Of a stretch of DNA of 6,533 nucleotides, positions 1 to 6,189 are shown in pieces (positions within the stretch are counted from its first letter, which is position 1; each line of letters opens with the position of its first letter). The notes under the pieces were generated by a model. That model searched no databases. It was not told the DNA's origin and saw only the letters and a list, made by a program, of their open reading frames with translations. The translations under genes and the position numbers were made by a program. This DNA is from Coriobacteriales bacterium (GTDB taxonomy: Bacteria > Actinomycetota > Coriobacteriia > Coriobacteriales > UBA8131), in the NCBI GenBank assembly GCA_031276475.1, contig JAISMZ010000004.1:1-6533 (forward strand), given 5' to 3'.

Positions 1-391
1 CTGTCGCGAACTCAATCCCGATCCGCTCGTTGAGATCAACCCCAAAACCGCAGCGCGTCTGGGCATCGCCGACGGCCAGTGGGTGCGCCTTTGGAACCAG
101 TTTGGCGAATGCCGGATGAAGGCGACGCTGACCATCGCGGTAAACGAGACGACCATCATGGCTCAGCACGGCTGGTGGTTCCCCGAAGACGATCCCGACA
201 AATCCAATCCTTTTGGTGAGTACAGTGTCTGGCGCTCCAACATCAACGAGCTGGTGCCGCACTTTCATGTTGGCAAGATGGGCTGGGGCGCTCCGTTTAA
301 GTGCCTGCTTTGTAATGTTGAGCCCATCGCTGAGAACTACGACACCGATATGGATCTGATCTGGGAGAAGTTTGGGAAGCTGGTGAAATAG
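1..391 (+). CDS. Molybdopterin-dependent oxidoreductase, catalytic subunit (C-terminal end, 5'-truncated by the window)
   Basis: The open frame runs in from the left edge (first complete codon at base 2) and ends at TAG 389-391, so only about the last 129 residues are visible. They look like the molybdopterin-dinucleotide-binding domain that closes DMSO-reductase-family catalytic subunits. The stretch I-N-P-K-T-A-A-R-L-G-I-A-D-G-Q-W-V, a beta strand and then M-K-A-T-L-T is the usual strand-helix-strand pattern of that domain. The later H-G-W-W-F-P-E, the W-R-S-N-I-N-E-L-V segment and the ending L-L-C-N-V are familiar in oxidoreductases of this family from anaerobes. The active-site domains lie upstream, so the substrate cannot be told. 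The internal GTG at 83 is not a real start because homology continues through it to the edge. The stop codon directly abuts the ATG of the iron-sulfur subunit, which suggests translational coupling and a two-subunit enzyme. Family assignment is firm; subfamily is open. Confidence 0.88.
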   Translation, partial: CRELNPDPLVEINPKTAARLGIADGQWVRLWNQFGECRMKATLTIAVNETTIMAQHGWWFPEDDPDKSNPFGEYSVWRSNINELVPHFHVGKMGWGAPFKCLLCNVEPIAENYDTDMDLIWEKFGKLVK

Positions 392-925
392 ATGACGGTC
401 TATGGATTACTCGTCGATTACGAATACTGCACGGGCTGTCAGTCCTGTGAGCTGTTCTGCAAGGAAGAACACGATCTGCCCGTTGGCAAATGGGGCATTC
501 GGGTTTTGCAGGATGGGCCCTGGGAGATAGACAGCAAACAGTACAACTGGAATAAGATACCGGTGCCTACCGACCTCTGCGATCTCTGCGAGACGCGAAC
601 AAAGGTTGGTAAGGTTCCAATCTGCGTGCATCATTGCCTGGCCGATGTGCTTGTTTATGGCACGGTGGAAGAGCTTGCCCGCCGCTTTGAGGAAAAGCCA
701 AAGCAGGCGCTTTTTGTGCCGCAATACAAGCCTGTGGAGGCACGCGGCGCGTTTGTCTCGGCCAACCGTGCCGCGGGCAAGGTAACCAGCTTTAAGGCCG
801 TAGAGGTTGAGGCTAACACCGATTTTGACATCGCGGGCCATCGTCGCCCTGACGACGAACTGGAAGACGGCATGGCGGCATCGGTAATCCTCACCGAGGA
901 TCTTAAGACCAGAAAGGACGACTGA
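392..925 (+). CDS. Two-cluster [4Fe-4S] DmsB-like electron-transfer subunit
   Basis: This 177-residue protein is the electron-transfer partner of the molybdopterin subunit just upstream. It starts at ATG 392, immediately after that gene's TAG, with GGTGA at 382-386 as ribosome binding site inside the upstream gene. It has exactly eight cysteines in two groups: C13-x2-C16-x2-C19-x3-C23 near the N terminus and C63-x2-C66-x11-C78-x3-C82. The first group, with C-T-G-C-Q-S-C-E-L-F-C, resembles cysteine group I of E. coli DmsB. The second, followed by a V-Y-G-T-V-E-E-L-A segment, resembles group IV. Groups II and III of the four-cluster family are absent. Two [4Fe-4S] clusters are therefore predicted. 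No signal peptide or membrane helix is seen, so it is probably cytoplasmic, although a catalytic subunit with a Tat signal could carry it across. Residues after about 115 form a charged tail of unknown role. The stop is TGA 923-925. Confidence 0.9.
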   Translation: MTVYGLLVDYEYCTGCQSCELFCKEEHDLPVGKWGIRVLQDGPWEIDSKQYNWNKIPVPTDLCDLCETRTKVGKVPICVHHCLADVLVYGTVEELARRFEEKPKQALFVPQYKPVEARGAFVSANRAAGKVTSFKAVEVEANTDFDIAGHRRPDDELEDGMAASVILTEDLKTRKDD

Positions 926-927
926 GG

Positions 928-1344
928 GTGCTAACGCCAACGGGCGGCAAGCGCTATGGTGCTGTGGTCAGCATCAACTACCAGGGCCGTCTTCTGGACG
1001 GTACGGTATTTGACGACCATATGAGCGACGAGCCTTTGCCGGTGATGCTCGGCGCTAAAATGGTGCCTCTTGGGATTGAACAGGCCCTGCATGTGATGCA
1101 AAGCGGGGAGGAACGCACACTGCGCCTTCTCCCCGAGGAGGCCTTTGGTGCGATTGATGGTGAGGGCATCATCACACTGCCTCGCTTTGCCGTGCCAAAT
1201 GCCCACGAGCTTGAAAGCGGCATGATGATCAGGTGGCAAAGCCCCAAGGCGCCAAAGGAAGTCAACTGTCTGGTCGCTGAGGTTAATCAGGCAACCGTTA
1301 CCTTGGATTTTAACCATCCGCTGGCTGGCCAGGAGGTAGAGTAG
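928..1344 (+). CDS. FKBP-type peptidyl-prolyl isomerase, FkpB/SlyD-like, lacking its last strand
   Basis: This is a 138-residue FKBP of the SlyD/FkpB (SlpA) class, a proline isomerase and folding helper. The FKBP fold is seen in V-S-I-N-Y-Q-G-R-L-L-D-G-T-V-F-D-D (residues 14-30), P-L-G-I-E-Q-A-L (47-54) and P-E-E-A-F-G (69-74). An insert-in-flap chaperone domain lies at about 76-126. The chain then returns to the FKBP fold with V-T-L-D-F-N-H-P-L-A-G-Q (124-135), which is nearly the wording of E. coli FkpB. The metal-binding His/Cys tail of SlyD is absent. The start is GTG 928, two bases after the upstream TGA, with AAAGGA at 913-918. The frame stops at TAG 1342-1344, about 10 residues short of the family's usual end; the missing strand is encoded just beyond the stop. 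Its position behind the molybdoenzyme pair suggests a maturation or folding role for that enzyme, which is inference. Confidence 0.88.
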   Translation: MLTPTGGKRYGAVVSINYQGRLLDGTVFDDHMSDEPLPVMLGAKMVPLGIEQALHVMQSGEERTLRLLPEEAFGAIDGEGIITLPRFAVPNAHELESGMMIRWQSPKAPKEVNCLVAEVNQATVTLDFNHPLAGQEVE

Positions 1345-1374
1345 TGGCTAAAGCTCGTGGATATCATCGAGTGA
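1342..1374 (+). other. In-frame TAG followed by the coding remnant of the FKBP's last beta strand
   Basis: Reading past the TAG in the FKBP frame gives W-L-K-L-V-D-I-I-E and then TGA at 1372-1374. From memory, E. coli FkpB continues after L-A-G-Q with T-V-H-F-D-I-E-V-L-E-I-D, so the TAG falls at the position of the Phe and the following residues show the same alternating hydrophobic strand pattern. The reconstituted protein would be 148 residues, close to the length of E. coli FkpB (149). The simplest reading is a point mutation of a Tyr codon (TAT or TAC) to TAG. Readthrough or a sequencing error are alternatives that the sequence alone cannot separate. Confidence 0.6.
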
Positions 1375-1413
1375 GGCAAGGTGTGGTCTGGCAAAGAGTA
1401 AGGGAGCGTGTCT

Positions 1414-2031
1414 GTGGAACCACTCTTGGTTGTTGAGCAGGGAAGTGCCGCGGAAGTCGCCCGCGGGGCGGATGACTTCGCCCGCTTCTACCTCACAAAA
1501 TTCTATCCAGAGATACTTGCTGCCTATGTTAAACGCCGGCGCAGGGTATATACCCTGGCTGCGCTGATCGCCTTTGCGATGGCGCTCGCCAGCGTGGTGC
1601 CGCTCGTTATGAGAAGTACCTCTCTTTTTGCCTATACCCTTATTGTGATGGGTCTGATGCTGATAGGAGTGGTCGTATTCTGCGTCATTCGGATACTCCA
1701 GGCGCCAGCCTATTGTAAGGAGCATCTCGGTGAGTTCTTTGAGGTTCAGATCGCGGCGTCAAAATTGCCTGCCCATGCGGTTACGGAAAGCCGGTTTTAC
1801 GAGGACCGCCTTGAGGTGCTCAGAGGGAAGACAGCAACAGAGAGGCGCAAAGTGCGCCCTTATCACGAAATTCCCCGTGTTTATGAGACCGAGGCTCTCT
1901 ACTTCTTTCAGGGAGTTGGTTGGATACACAAAGAACGATTGGATGAGCGCCAACATAAACTGCTGCGCACGATTATCACAGACTCGTTTGGTGTGGATCG
2001 GCATATCTGGGTTGATGTCATTTTTGGATAA
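1414..2031 (+). CDS. Two-helix membrane protein with YcxB-like C-terminal domain
   Basis: The frame opens at GTG 1408, but a second GTG at 1414 sits eight bases after AAGGGA (1400-1405) and is the better start, giving 205 residues. GTG 1408 would leave a spacer of only two bases. Counted from GTG 1408, residues 43-46 are R-R-R-R, followed by two hydrophobic helices at about 48-68 and 73-96 separated by a short loop. This predicts a hairpin with both ends in the cytoplasm by the positive-inside rule. The soluble part from about 125 on, with E-S-R-F-Y-E-D-R-L-E-V, then Y-H-E-I-P-R-V-Y-E-T and a final helix ending R-T-I-I-T-D-S-F-G, resembles the YcxB-like domain of poorly characterised bacterial membrane proteins. 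No catalytic motif is evident. It lies between the FKBP and the MFS carrier with short gaps, so co-transcription is likely, but its function is unknown. The stop is TAA 2029-2031. Confidence 0.82.
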   Translation: MEPLLVVEQGSAAEVARGADDFARFYLTKFYPEILAAYVKRRRRVYTLAALIAFAMALASVVPLVMRSTSLFAYTLIVMGLMLIGVVVFCVIRILQAPAYCKEHLGEFFEVQIAASKLPAHAVTESRFYEDRLEVLRGKTATERRKVRPYHEIPRVYETEALYFFQGVGWIHKERLDERQHKLLRTIITDSFGVDRHIWVDVIFG

Positions 2032-2046
2032 TGTTCCTGATGATGC

Positions 2047-2054
2047 GAGGTGAT
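2047..2054 (+). promoter_or_regulatory. Strong ribosome binding site deciding the MFS start
   Basis: GAGGTGAT is complementary to the 3' end of 16S rRNA over eight bases. Its core GAGG (2047-2050) lies eight bases before ATG 2059. The in-frame GTG at 2050 overlaps this site and is therefore not the start. Confidence 0.8.
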
Positions 2055-2058
2055 CCCC

Positions 2059-3345
2059 ATGAGCGACACCCCCAAAGCAAAGCCCAAAAACCCCCCCTTC
2101 CACTACGCCTGGCTGATAGCCATCGGCTGTTGCTTCATGAACGCCGGAGGACTGGGAGCGGTACTGGACGCCGCCGGCGTCTTCTTTGTCCCGGTCTGCG
2201 ATGACTTAGGCTTTCTTCGAGGCGACCTGCAGCTTTACCTGACCTTTTATTTCATCGCCACGATAGTGGCCATGCCCATCATCGGCTGGGTTTTGCCCAA
2301 ATACAACATCCGCATCGTGTTATCGGTTGCCATGGCGATAACCGCCCTTGGCGTAGCTGCCATGGGCACCTACAACGAGGTTTGGCAGTGGTATGTCTCA
2401 GGTGTTGTCTTTGGTCTGGCCGGCTCGTTTATCTTTGTCGTACCGGCCCCGATACTGATCATCAACTGGTTTAAGAAAAGAACAGGCGTGGTGTTGGGCA
2501 TCGTGATGATGTTTTCCGGTATCGGAGGAGCGGTACTGGCTCCGGTATTTACCTATCTGATAGAGCTTCTCGGCTGGAGAAACTCCTACTTTTTGGCCGC
2601 GGTGATCATCGCTTTGTTAGTGCTTCCCTGGACGCTGTTTGTCTTTCGCTTTCGCCCCTCAGACATGGGACTTAGGCCCTATGGCTGGACTGAGCAAGAC
2701 GAGCAGACAAAAGACGTCCACGAGCGCAAGGGCACCACTCCTTCAGTTTCTGGCGTGCCCTTTAAAAAGGCCGTCTTTTCCGTAGGCTTCGTCTGCATGT
2801 TTTTGTTCTGTGGGCTTGCCGCCTACTATGCCGGCTTTAACTCCAATCTGCCCGGCTTTGCCGTCTCGATAGGCTACAGTCCGATGTTTGGTGCCGGCAT
2901 GTTATCTGCGGTAATGATCGGCAATATGTTTGACAAGCTGGTGATGGGATATCTCAACGACAAGGTGGGCGTGCGCCTTACGGTCTTTGTCCAGCTGGTG
3001 ATGATCGTCATCGGCTTTCTGGGCTTTTTGTTCTTTCAGGCCTCAGAGGCCGGCCTTCTCGTTGCCGCCTTTTTCTTCGGAGTACAAAACTCGCTTTTTT
3101 CCATCTCTACCCCGCTGATGATCCGACGTCTGTTTGGCGAGAAGGACTACGCCCGCATCTTTACCTGGGCGCGCATCGGCACCGGTGTGATAGGCGCCTT
3201 CGGGCCGCCGACGGTGGGCTATATCTATGACTTTACCGGGACGTATAACTATGCCTTCCTGGTGGGTATAGCAGTGGCGGTGCTGGCGGCTGTGGTGATG
3301 GTTATAGCGGAGATGTCGCGAAGGAGGCTGGTTTGGGAGGAGTAG
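2059..3345 (+). CDS. Major facilitator superfamily transporter, probable carboxylate carrier
   Basis: This is a 428-residue integral membrane protein with about twelve hydrophobic helices, split into two halves of six by a hydrophilic loop at about residues 199-232. Signature MFS elements are a motif-A-like loop G-W-V-L-P-K-Y-N-I-R (about 76-85), its clear counterpart in the second half, G-Y-L-N-D-K-V-G-V-R (297-306), and the phrase R-P-S-D-M-G-L-R-P-Y-G after helix 6, common in MFS_1 members including monocarboxylate and oxalate/formate-type carriers. It probably moves an organic anion across the cytoplasmic membrane. The downstream CoA-transferase and acyl-CoA dehydrogenase suggest a carboxylic acid that is then activated to its CoA thioester, but the substrate cannot be read from sequence. 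The start at ATG 2059 is set by the ribosome binding site at 2047-2054. A run of seven C at 2091-2097 early in the gene is a possible slippage or sequencing-error spot; the frame is intact here. The stop is TAG 3343-3345. Confidence 0.9.
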   Translation: MSDTPKAKPKNPPFHYAWLIAIGCCFMNAGGLGAVLDAAGVFFVPVCDDLGFLRGDLQLYLTFYFIATIVAMPIIGWVLPKYNIRIVLSVAMAITALGVAAMGTYNEVWQWYVSGVVFGLAGSFIFVVPAPILIINWFKKRTGVVLGIVMMFSGIGGAVLAPVFTYLIELLGWRNSYFLAAVIIALLVLPWTLFVFRFRPSDMGLRPYGWTEQDEQTKDVHERKGTTPSVSGVPFKKAVFSVGFVCMFLFCGLAAYYAGFNSNLPGFAVSIGYSPMFGAGMLSAVMIGNMFDKLVMGYLNDKVGVRLTVFVQLVMIVIGFLGFLFFQASEAGLLVAAFFFGVQNSLFSISTPLMIRRLFGEKDYARIFTWARIGTGVIGAFGPPTVGYIYDFTGTYNYAFLVGIAVAVLAAVVMVIAEMSRRRLVWEE

Positions 3346-3356
3346 CTGCCAGGCAA

Positions 3357-3379
3357 TTTACGATTATAAGTTTTACGAT
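3357..3379 (+). promoter_or_regulatory. Repeated TTTACGAT element in the AT-rich gap before the CoA-transferase
   Basis: TTTACGAT occurs at 3357-3364 and again at 3372-3379, a 15-base period, in a conspicuously AT-rich gap of 54 bases between the MFS gene and the CoA-transferase. TATAAG (3365-3370) between the copies could be a -10 box, but no good -35 is found at the matching distance. This could be an operator and/or promoter for the acyl-CoA genes. Support is by position and composition only. Confidence 0.35.
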
Positions 3380-3399
3380 AAAACAAGGAGTGTGATGCT

Positions 3400-4956
3400 A
3401 TGGTCAAGTTCATATCTGCGGCTGAGGCGGCCGAGTTGGTCTCGGACAATACGACTCTGGGAGTAGTGGGTTTTGGCCTCAGCGGGTTTGCTGAGGAGGT
3501 CGTAAAGGCCATCGGTGAACGCTTTGAAGCCAGTGGTCATCCAAAGAACATCCATCTGCGCCAAAGCGGTTCGCTGGGCGATGGCAAGGAGCGTGGCATC
3601 GTTCACCTGGCGCATGAAGGTCTGGTAACAACCTGGACCTGCGCGATGATCGGTTTTAACTTTCAGCTGGGCAAGCTGGTCTCCGAGAACAAGATCAAGT
3701 GCTACTGCCTGCCCCAGGGCGTGCTGATCAACCTCTGGCGCGAGACGGCTCGGGGCGGCCCCGGTTTTATCACCAAGGTCGGTTTGGGGACTTACGTTGA
3801 CCCGCGCTTTGAAGGCGCCAAAATGAATGAGGCGACTACTGAGGATGTGGTCGAACTCATCCAGTTTGACGGTGAGGAGTACCTTCGCTATAAGAACATC
3901 CCCGTGGATGTTGTGGTCTTGCGCGGCACCACGGCTGACGAGGACGGCAACATCAGCTTTGAGAAGGAAAGCATCATCAACGAGGGTTACCATGCGGCCG
4001 CGAGCGCCAAGGCCAACGGCGGCATTGTCATCGCTCAGGTGGAGTATGTGGCCAAAAGCGGCAGTCTGCATCCCAAAGAGGTTAAGATTCCCGGGGTCTT
4101 TGTCGATTACGTGGTGGTCTCTACCAGCGCCGATAGCAACTGGCAGACCGAGGGCACGCTTTACGAGCCGTCCTTTGCGGGCAATCTAAAAAAGCCGCAG
4201 AACCAGATGCCGGTGCTTAAACTCAACGCCCGCAAGGTCATCGCCCGTCGCGCGGCCGCCGAGTTGCGCAAAGGCGAGATGGTAAACCTCGGTGTGGGCA
4301 TCCCCGCAGGAATTGCCTATGTGGTGGCCGAGGAAGGCTTTGATGGCGAACTGGTGTTCTCGGCCGAGGCCGGCGCCATAGGCGGTGTGCCCGCGCCTTT
4401 GCCCAACTTCGGTTCGTCCTTTAACGCCCAGGCGATCATCGAGCCCGGGCAGATGTTCGACCTGATTGACGGCGGCAATCTTGGTGTTACCTGTCTCGGT
4501 CTGGCCGAGGCCGACGCCCAGGGCAACCTCAATGTCTCCAAGTTTGGCGGACGGGTTAACGGCCCCGGCGGTTTTATCAACATCACGGGCTTCACGCCAA
4601 AGATCCTTTACTGCGGGACCTTCATGGCCGGCGATGAAAGCATTGTCGCCGACGGTAAATTAACGATCAGCAAACCCGGCAAAGCGCCAAAATTTGTGGA
4701 GAAGGTCGAGCAGATCACCTTCTCCGGACCTGAGGCGGCAAAGCGTGGTTTGGAGGTCAGTTACATCACCGAGCGTGCGGTGCTCAAACTGATTGACGGC
4801 GAGATGGTATTGACCGAAGTAGCACCGGGCCTGGACTTGCAGACCGACATCTTGGATAACATGGGCTTTAAGCCAAAGATCGCCGATGATCTTAAGACGA
4901 TGGACGCGGCCCTCTTCTCCGAGAGCTGGGGCAAGCTGGGCGAGACCTTTGTGTAA
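3400..4956 (+). CDS. Acyl-CoA:carboxylate CoA-transferase, propionate-CoA-transferase/YdiF-like (class I)
   Basis: This 518-residue enzyme moves CoA between an acyl-CoA and a free carboxylate. It has both halves of a class I CoA-transferase in one chain, at the usual length of propionate CoA-transferase and E. coli YdiF. Visible family features are the glycine-rich G-F-G-L-S-G-F (24-30), G-L-G-T-Y-V-D-P-R (128-136), G-V-G-I-P-A-G (298-304) opening the second half, and S-A-E-A-G-A-I-G-G-V-P (321-331). In that last segment Glu323 (codon 4366-4368) is the expected catalytic glutamate that forms the glutamyl-CoA thioester; the clostridial propionate enzyme has it at about the same position. The start ATG 3400 has AAGGAG at 3385-3390, nine bases upstream. 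The ATG at 3395 is out of frame. The acyl-CoA dehydrogenase follows after 36 bases, in the same order as ydiF-ydiO of E. coli. Likely role: activating the acid imported by the upstream carrier. The exact acid is unknown. The stop is TAA 4954-4956. Confidence 0.92.
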   Translation: MVKFISAAEAAELVSDNTTLGVVGFGLSGFAEEVVKAIGERFEASGHPKNIHLRQSGSLGDGKERGIVHLAHEGLVTTWTCAMIGFNFQLGKLVSENKIKCYCLPQGVLINLWRETARGGPGFITKVGLGTYVDPRFEGAKMNEATTEDVVELIQFDGEEYLRYKNIPVDVVVLRGTTADEDGNISFEKESIINEGYHAAASAKANGGIVIAQVEYVAKSGSLHPKEVKIPGVFVDYVVVSTSADSNWQTEGTLYEPSFAGNLKKPQNQMPVLKLNARKVIARRAAAELRKGEMVNLGVGIPAGIAYVVAEEGFDGELVFSAEAGAIGGVPAPLPNFGSSFNAQAIIEPGQMFDLIDGGNLGVTCLGLAEADAQGNLNVSKFGGRVNGPGGFINITGFTPKILYCGTFMAGDESIVADGKLTISKPGKAPKFVEKVEQITFSGPEAAKRGLEVSYITERAVLKLIDGEMVLTEVAPGLDLQTDILDNMGFKPKIADDLKTMDAALFSESWGKLGETFV

Positions 4957-4992
4957 AGCAAATAGAGCCGATGTGCGAAGAATGGAGAAATC

Positions 4993-6147
4993 ATGGATTT
5001 TGGATTGACCGAAGAGCAGGAGTTGTTGTTTGAAAACCTCGCCGATCTGGTGCAACGCGAGTGGGACGAAAGCGAGTACAACGACTGTTACTATAACAGA
5101 CACGAGTTACCACAGCGCTTTATAGATGTCCTCATCGAAAACGGCTTTACCCTGCTTGGAGTGCCCGAAGAGTACGGCGGAACGCCGGTTGATAATCTGA
5201 CGTTGGTAATGTATGCGGTGGAGCTGGCCCGTTTGACGGGCGCCAATCTGCCGGTTGCCTCAAATGCCATATCGATCGATGACATCTTGGCCTTTGGTAA
5301 CGAGGAACAGCAGAAATTCATCCTTGAATACGTGGGTAAATACGGCACGCCGCCTTTTGCGCTGGGATTTTCGGAGCCGCAGGCGGGGTCGGATTCCAGC
5401 TCCATCCTAACCACCGCGACGCGCCGCGACGGCAAGGTCTACGTCAATGGCCACAAGACGATGGTTACCGACGCCGATATATCGCCGTATCTGCTGACCA
5501 TCACCCGCGATCTTGAGGGCGAAGTGCCGATGAAATCGATGTCGATGTGGTTGGTGCCCAGCGACGCTGCTGGCGTCAGGCTCGAGCCACTGCATAAAAT
5601 TGGCCTGAAGACCGGGCGCTTCTTTGAGGTCTATCTGGAGGATGTGGAGGTGGAGGAAAGCGCGCTGATCGGCGTTGAGGGCAATGGCTTCATGCAGCTG
5701 ATGAAAAACTTTGAGATCGAGCGTTTGATGCTGGTGGCGATGGGCGTAGGCATGGCCGAGGCCGCCTTTGAGGAGATCGCCCGCTACTGCAATGTGCGTG
5801 AGCAGTTTGGTAAGCCGATAGGCTTCTTTCAGATCGTTCAGGAATACCTGACCGACATGAAGATTAAGATCGAGAACATGAAGGGTCTGCTGTATAAGAC
5901 CGCTTGGAAAAAAGATAACGGTCAGTCGATCCAGATAGACTCGGCGCTGGCAAAACGCTATTGTGCTATTGCATCCTTTGAGGTCATCGACACCTGCATG
6001 CAGCTGATGGGCGGCATCGGCTACACCGAGGAGAGCCGCATCTCGCGGATGTGGCTGGATATCCGCCATCTGCGCATGGCCGGCGGTACCGACGAGATCA
6101 TGGTGCATATCGGTGGCCGTCAGTTGCTTAAACAGTATCGGCAGTAA
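4993..6147 (+). CDS. Acyl-CoA dehydrogenase / enoyl-CoA reductase, CaiA/YdiO-like
   Basis: This 384-residue FAD enzyme interconverts acyl-CoA and 2-enoyl-CoA with ETF as electron partner. The N-terminal helical domain (about 1-120) contains V-P-E-E-Y-G-G (57-63). G-F-S-E-P-Q-A-G-S-D (125-134) is the first family signature. Q337-x2-G-G-x-G-Y continuing to D356 fits the second. The ending R-Q-L-L-K-Q-Y-R resembles that of CaiA, the crotonobetainyl-CoA reductase of E. coli. The usual C-terminal catalytic Glu (Y-E-G-T in short- and medium-chain enzymes) is replaced by Gly364 in A-G-G-T-D-E. Glu243 in F-E-I-E-R-L aligns with the helix-G base of isovaleryl-CoA dehydrogenase, and CaiA shows the same arrangement, so the enzyme is probably active. 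Start ATG 4993 has GGAG at 4984-4987. With a FixA-type ETF downstream, the reductive direction (enoyl-CoA to acyl-CoA) is plausible; the substrate is unknown. The stop TAA is followed by tandem repeats. Confidence 0.92.
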   Translation: MDFGLTEEQELLFENLADLVQREWDESEYNDCYYNRHELPQRFIDVLIENGFTLLGVPEEYGGTPVDNLTLVMYAVELARLTGANLPVASNAISIDDILAFGNEEQQKFILEYVGKYGTPPFALGFSEPQAGSDSSSILTTATRRDGKVYVNGHKTMVTDADISPYLLTITRDLEGEVPMKSMSMWLVPSDAAGVRLEPLHKIGLKTGRFFEVYLEDVEVEESALIGVEGNGFMQLMKNFEIERLMLVAMGVGMAEAAFEEIARYCNVREQFGKPIGFFQIVQEYLTDMKIKIENMKGLLYKTAWKKDNGQSIQIDSALAKRYCAIASFEVIDTCMQLMGGIGYTEESRISRMWLDIRHLRMAGGTDEIMVHIGGRQLLKQYRQ

Positions 6148-6189
6148 GGTGTTGGCAGTATCCGGCGAGGTGTTGGCGGCAGCCGGCGA
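6148..6189 (+). repeat. Two tandem 21-base imperfect direct repeats just after the acyl-CoA dehydrogenase stop
   Basis: Copies lie at 6148-6168 and 6169-6189, head to tail, and match at 18 of 21 positions (differences at unit positions 10, 12 and 14). Both begin GGTGTTGGC and end CCGGCGA. The first base follows directly on the TAA. The end of the gene itself (from CAGTATCGGCAG at 6133) resembles the inside of the first unit, so the array may have grown by slippage out of the gene's 3' end. In the dehydrogenase frame the region would add 27 mostly Gly/Arg residues before TAG 6229-6231; this shows no family similarity. Confidence 0.75.

Noticed and set aside
407..940. Reverse-strand open frame of 177 codons opposite the iron-sulfur subunit
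   Set aside because: The opposite strand carries two conserved cysteine cluster motifs; the reverse frame shows nothing recognisable.
1354..1371. Imperfect palindrome CTCG...CGAG around GATATC after the FKBP stop
   Set aside because: The stem is only four paired bases before mismatches and has no T run, so it is not a terminator. The sequence is better explained as the remnant of the FKBP's last strand.
1371..1380. GTGAGGCAAG shared with 6197-6206, both between genes
   Set aside because: A ten-base match is expected several times by chance in a window of this size, and the flanks do not match.
2050..2058. GTG 2050 as start of the transporter
   Set aside because: It overlaps the strong GAGGTGAT ribosome binding site; ATG 2059 is correctly spaced.
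3373..4071. Long reverse-strand open frame of 232 codons opposite the CoA-transferase
   Set aside because: The + strand encodes a full, well-conserved CoA-transferase here. The reverse frame has no recognisable domain and arises from codon bias of the real gene.
6070..6102. Missing C-terminal Glu suggesting a dead acyl-CoA dehydrogenase
   Set aside because: CaiA-type enzymes also lack it, and a Glu is present at the alternative helix-G position.
5407..6108. Long reverse-strand open frame of 233 codons opposite the acyl-CoA dehydrogenase
   Set aside because: It is His/Leu-rich with no family motif and lies wholly inside a clear + strand gene, so it is a shadow frame.
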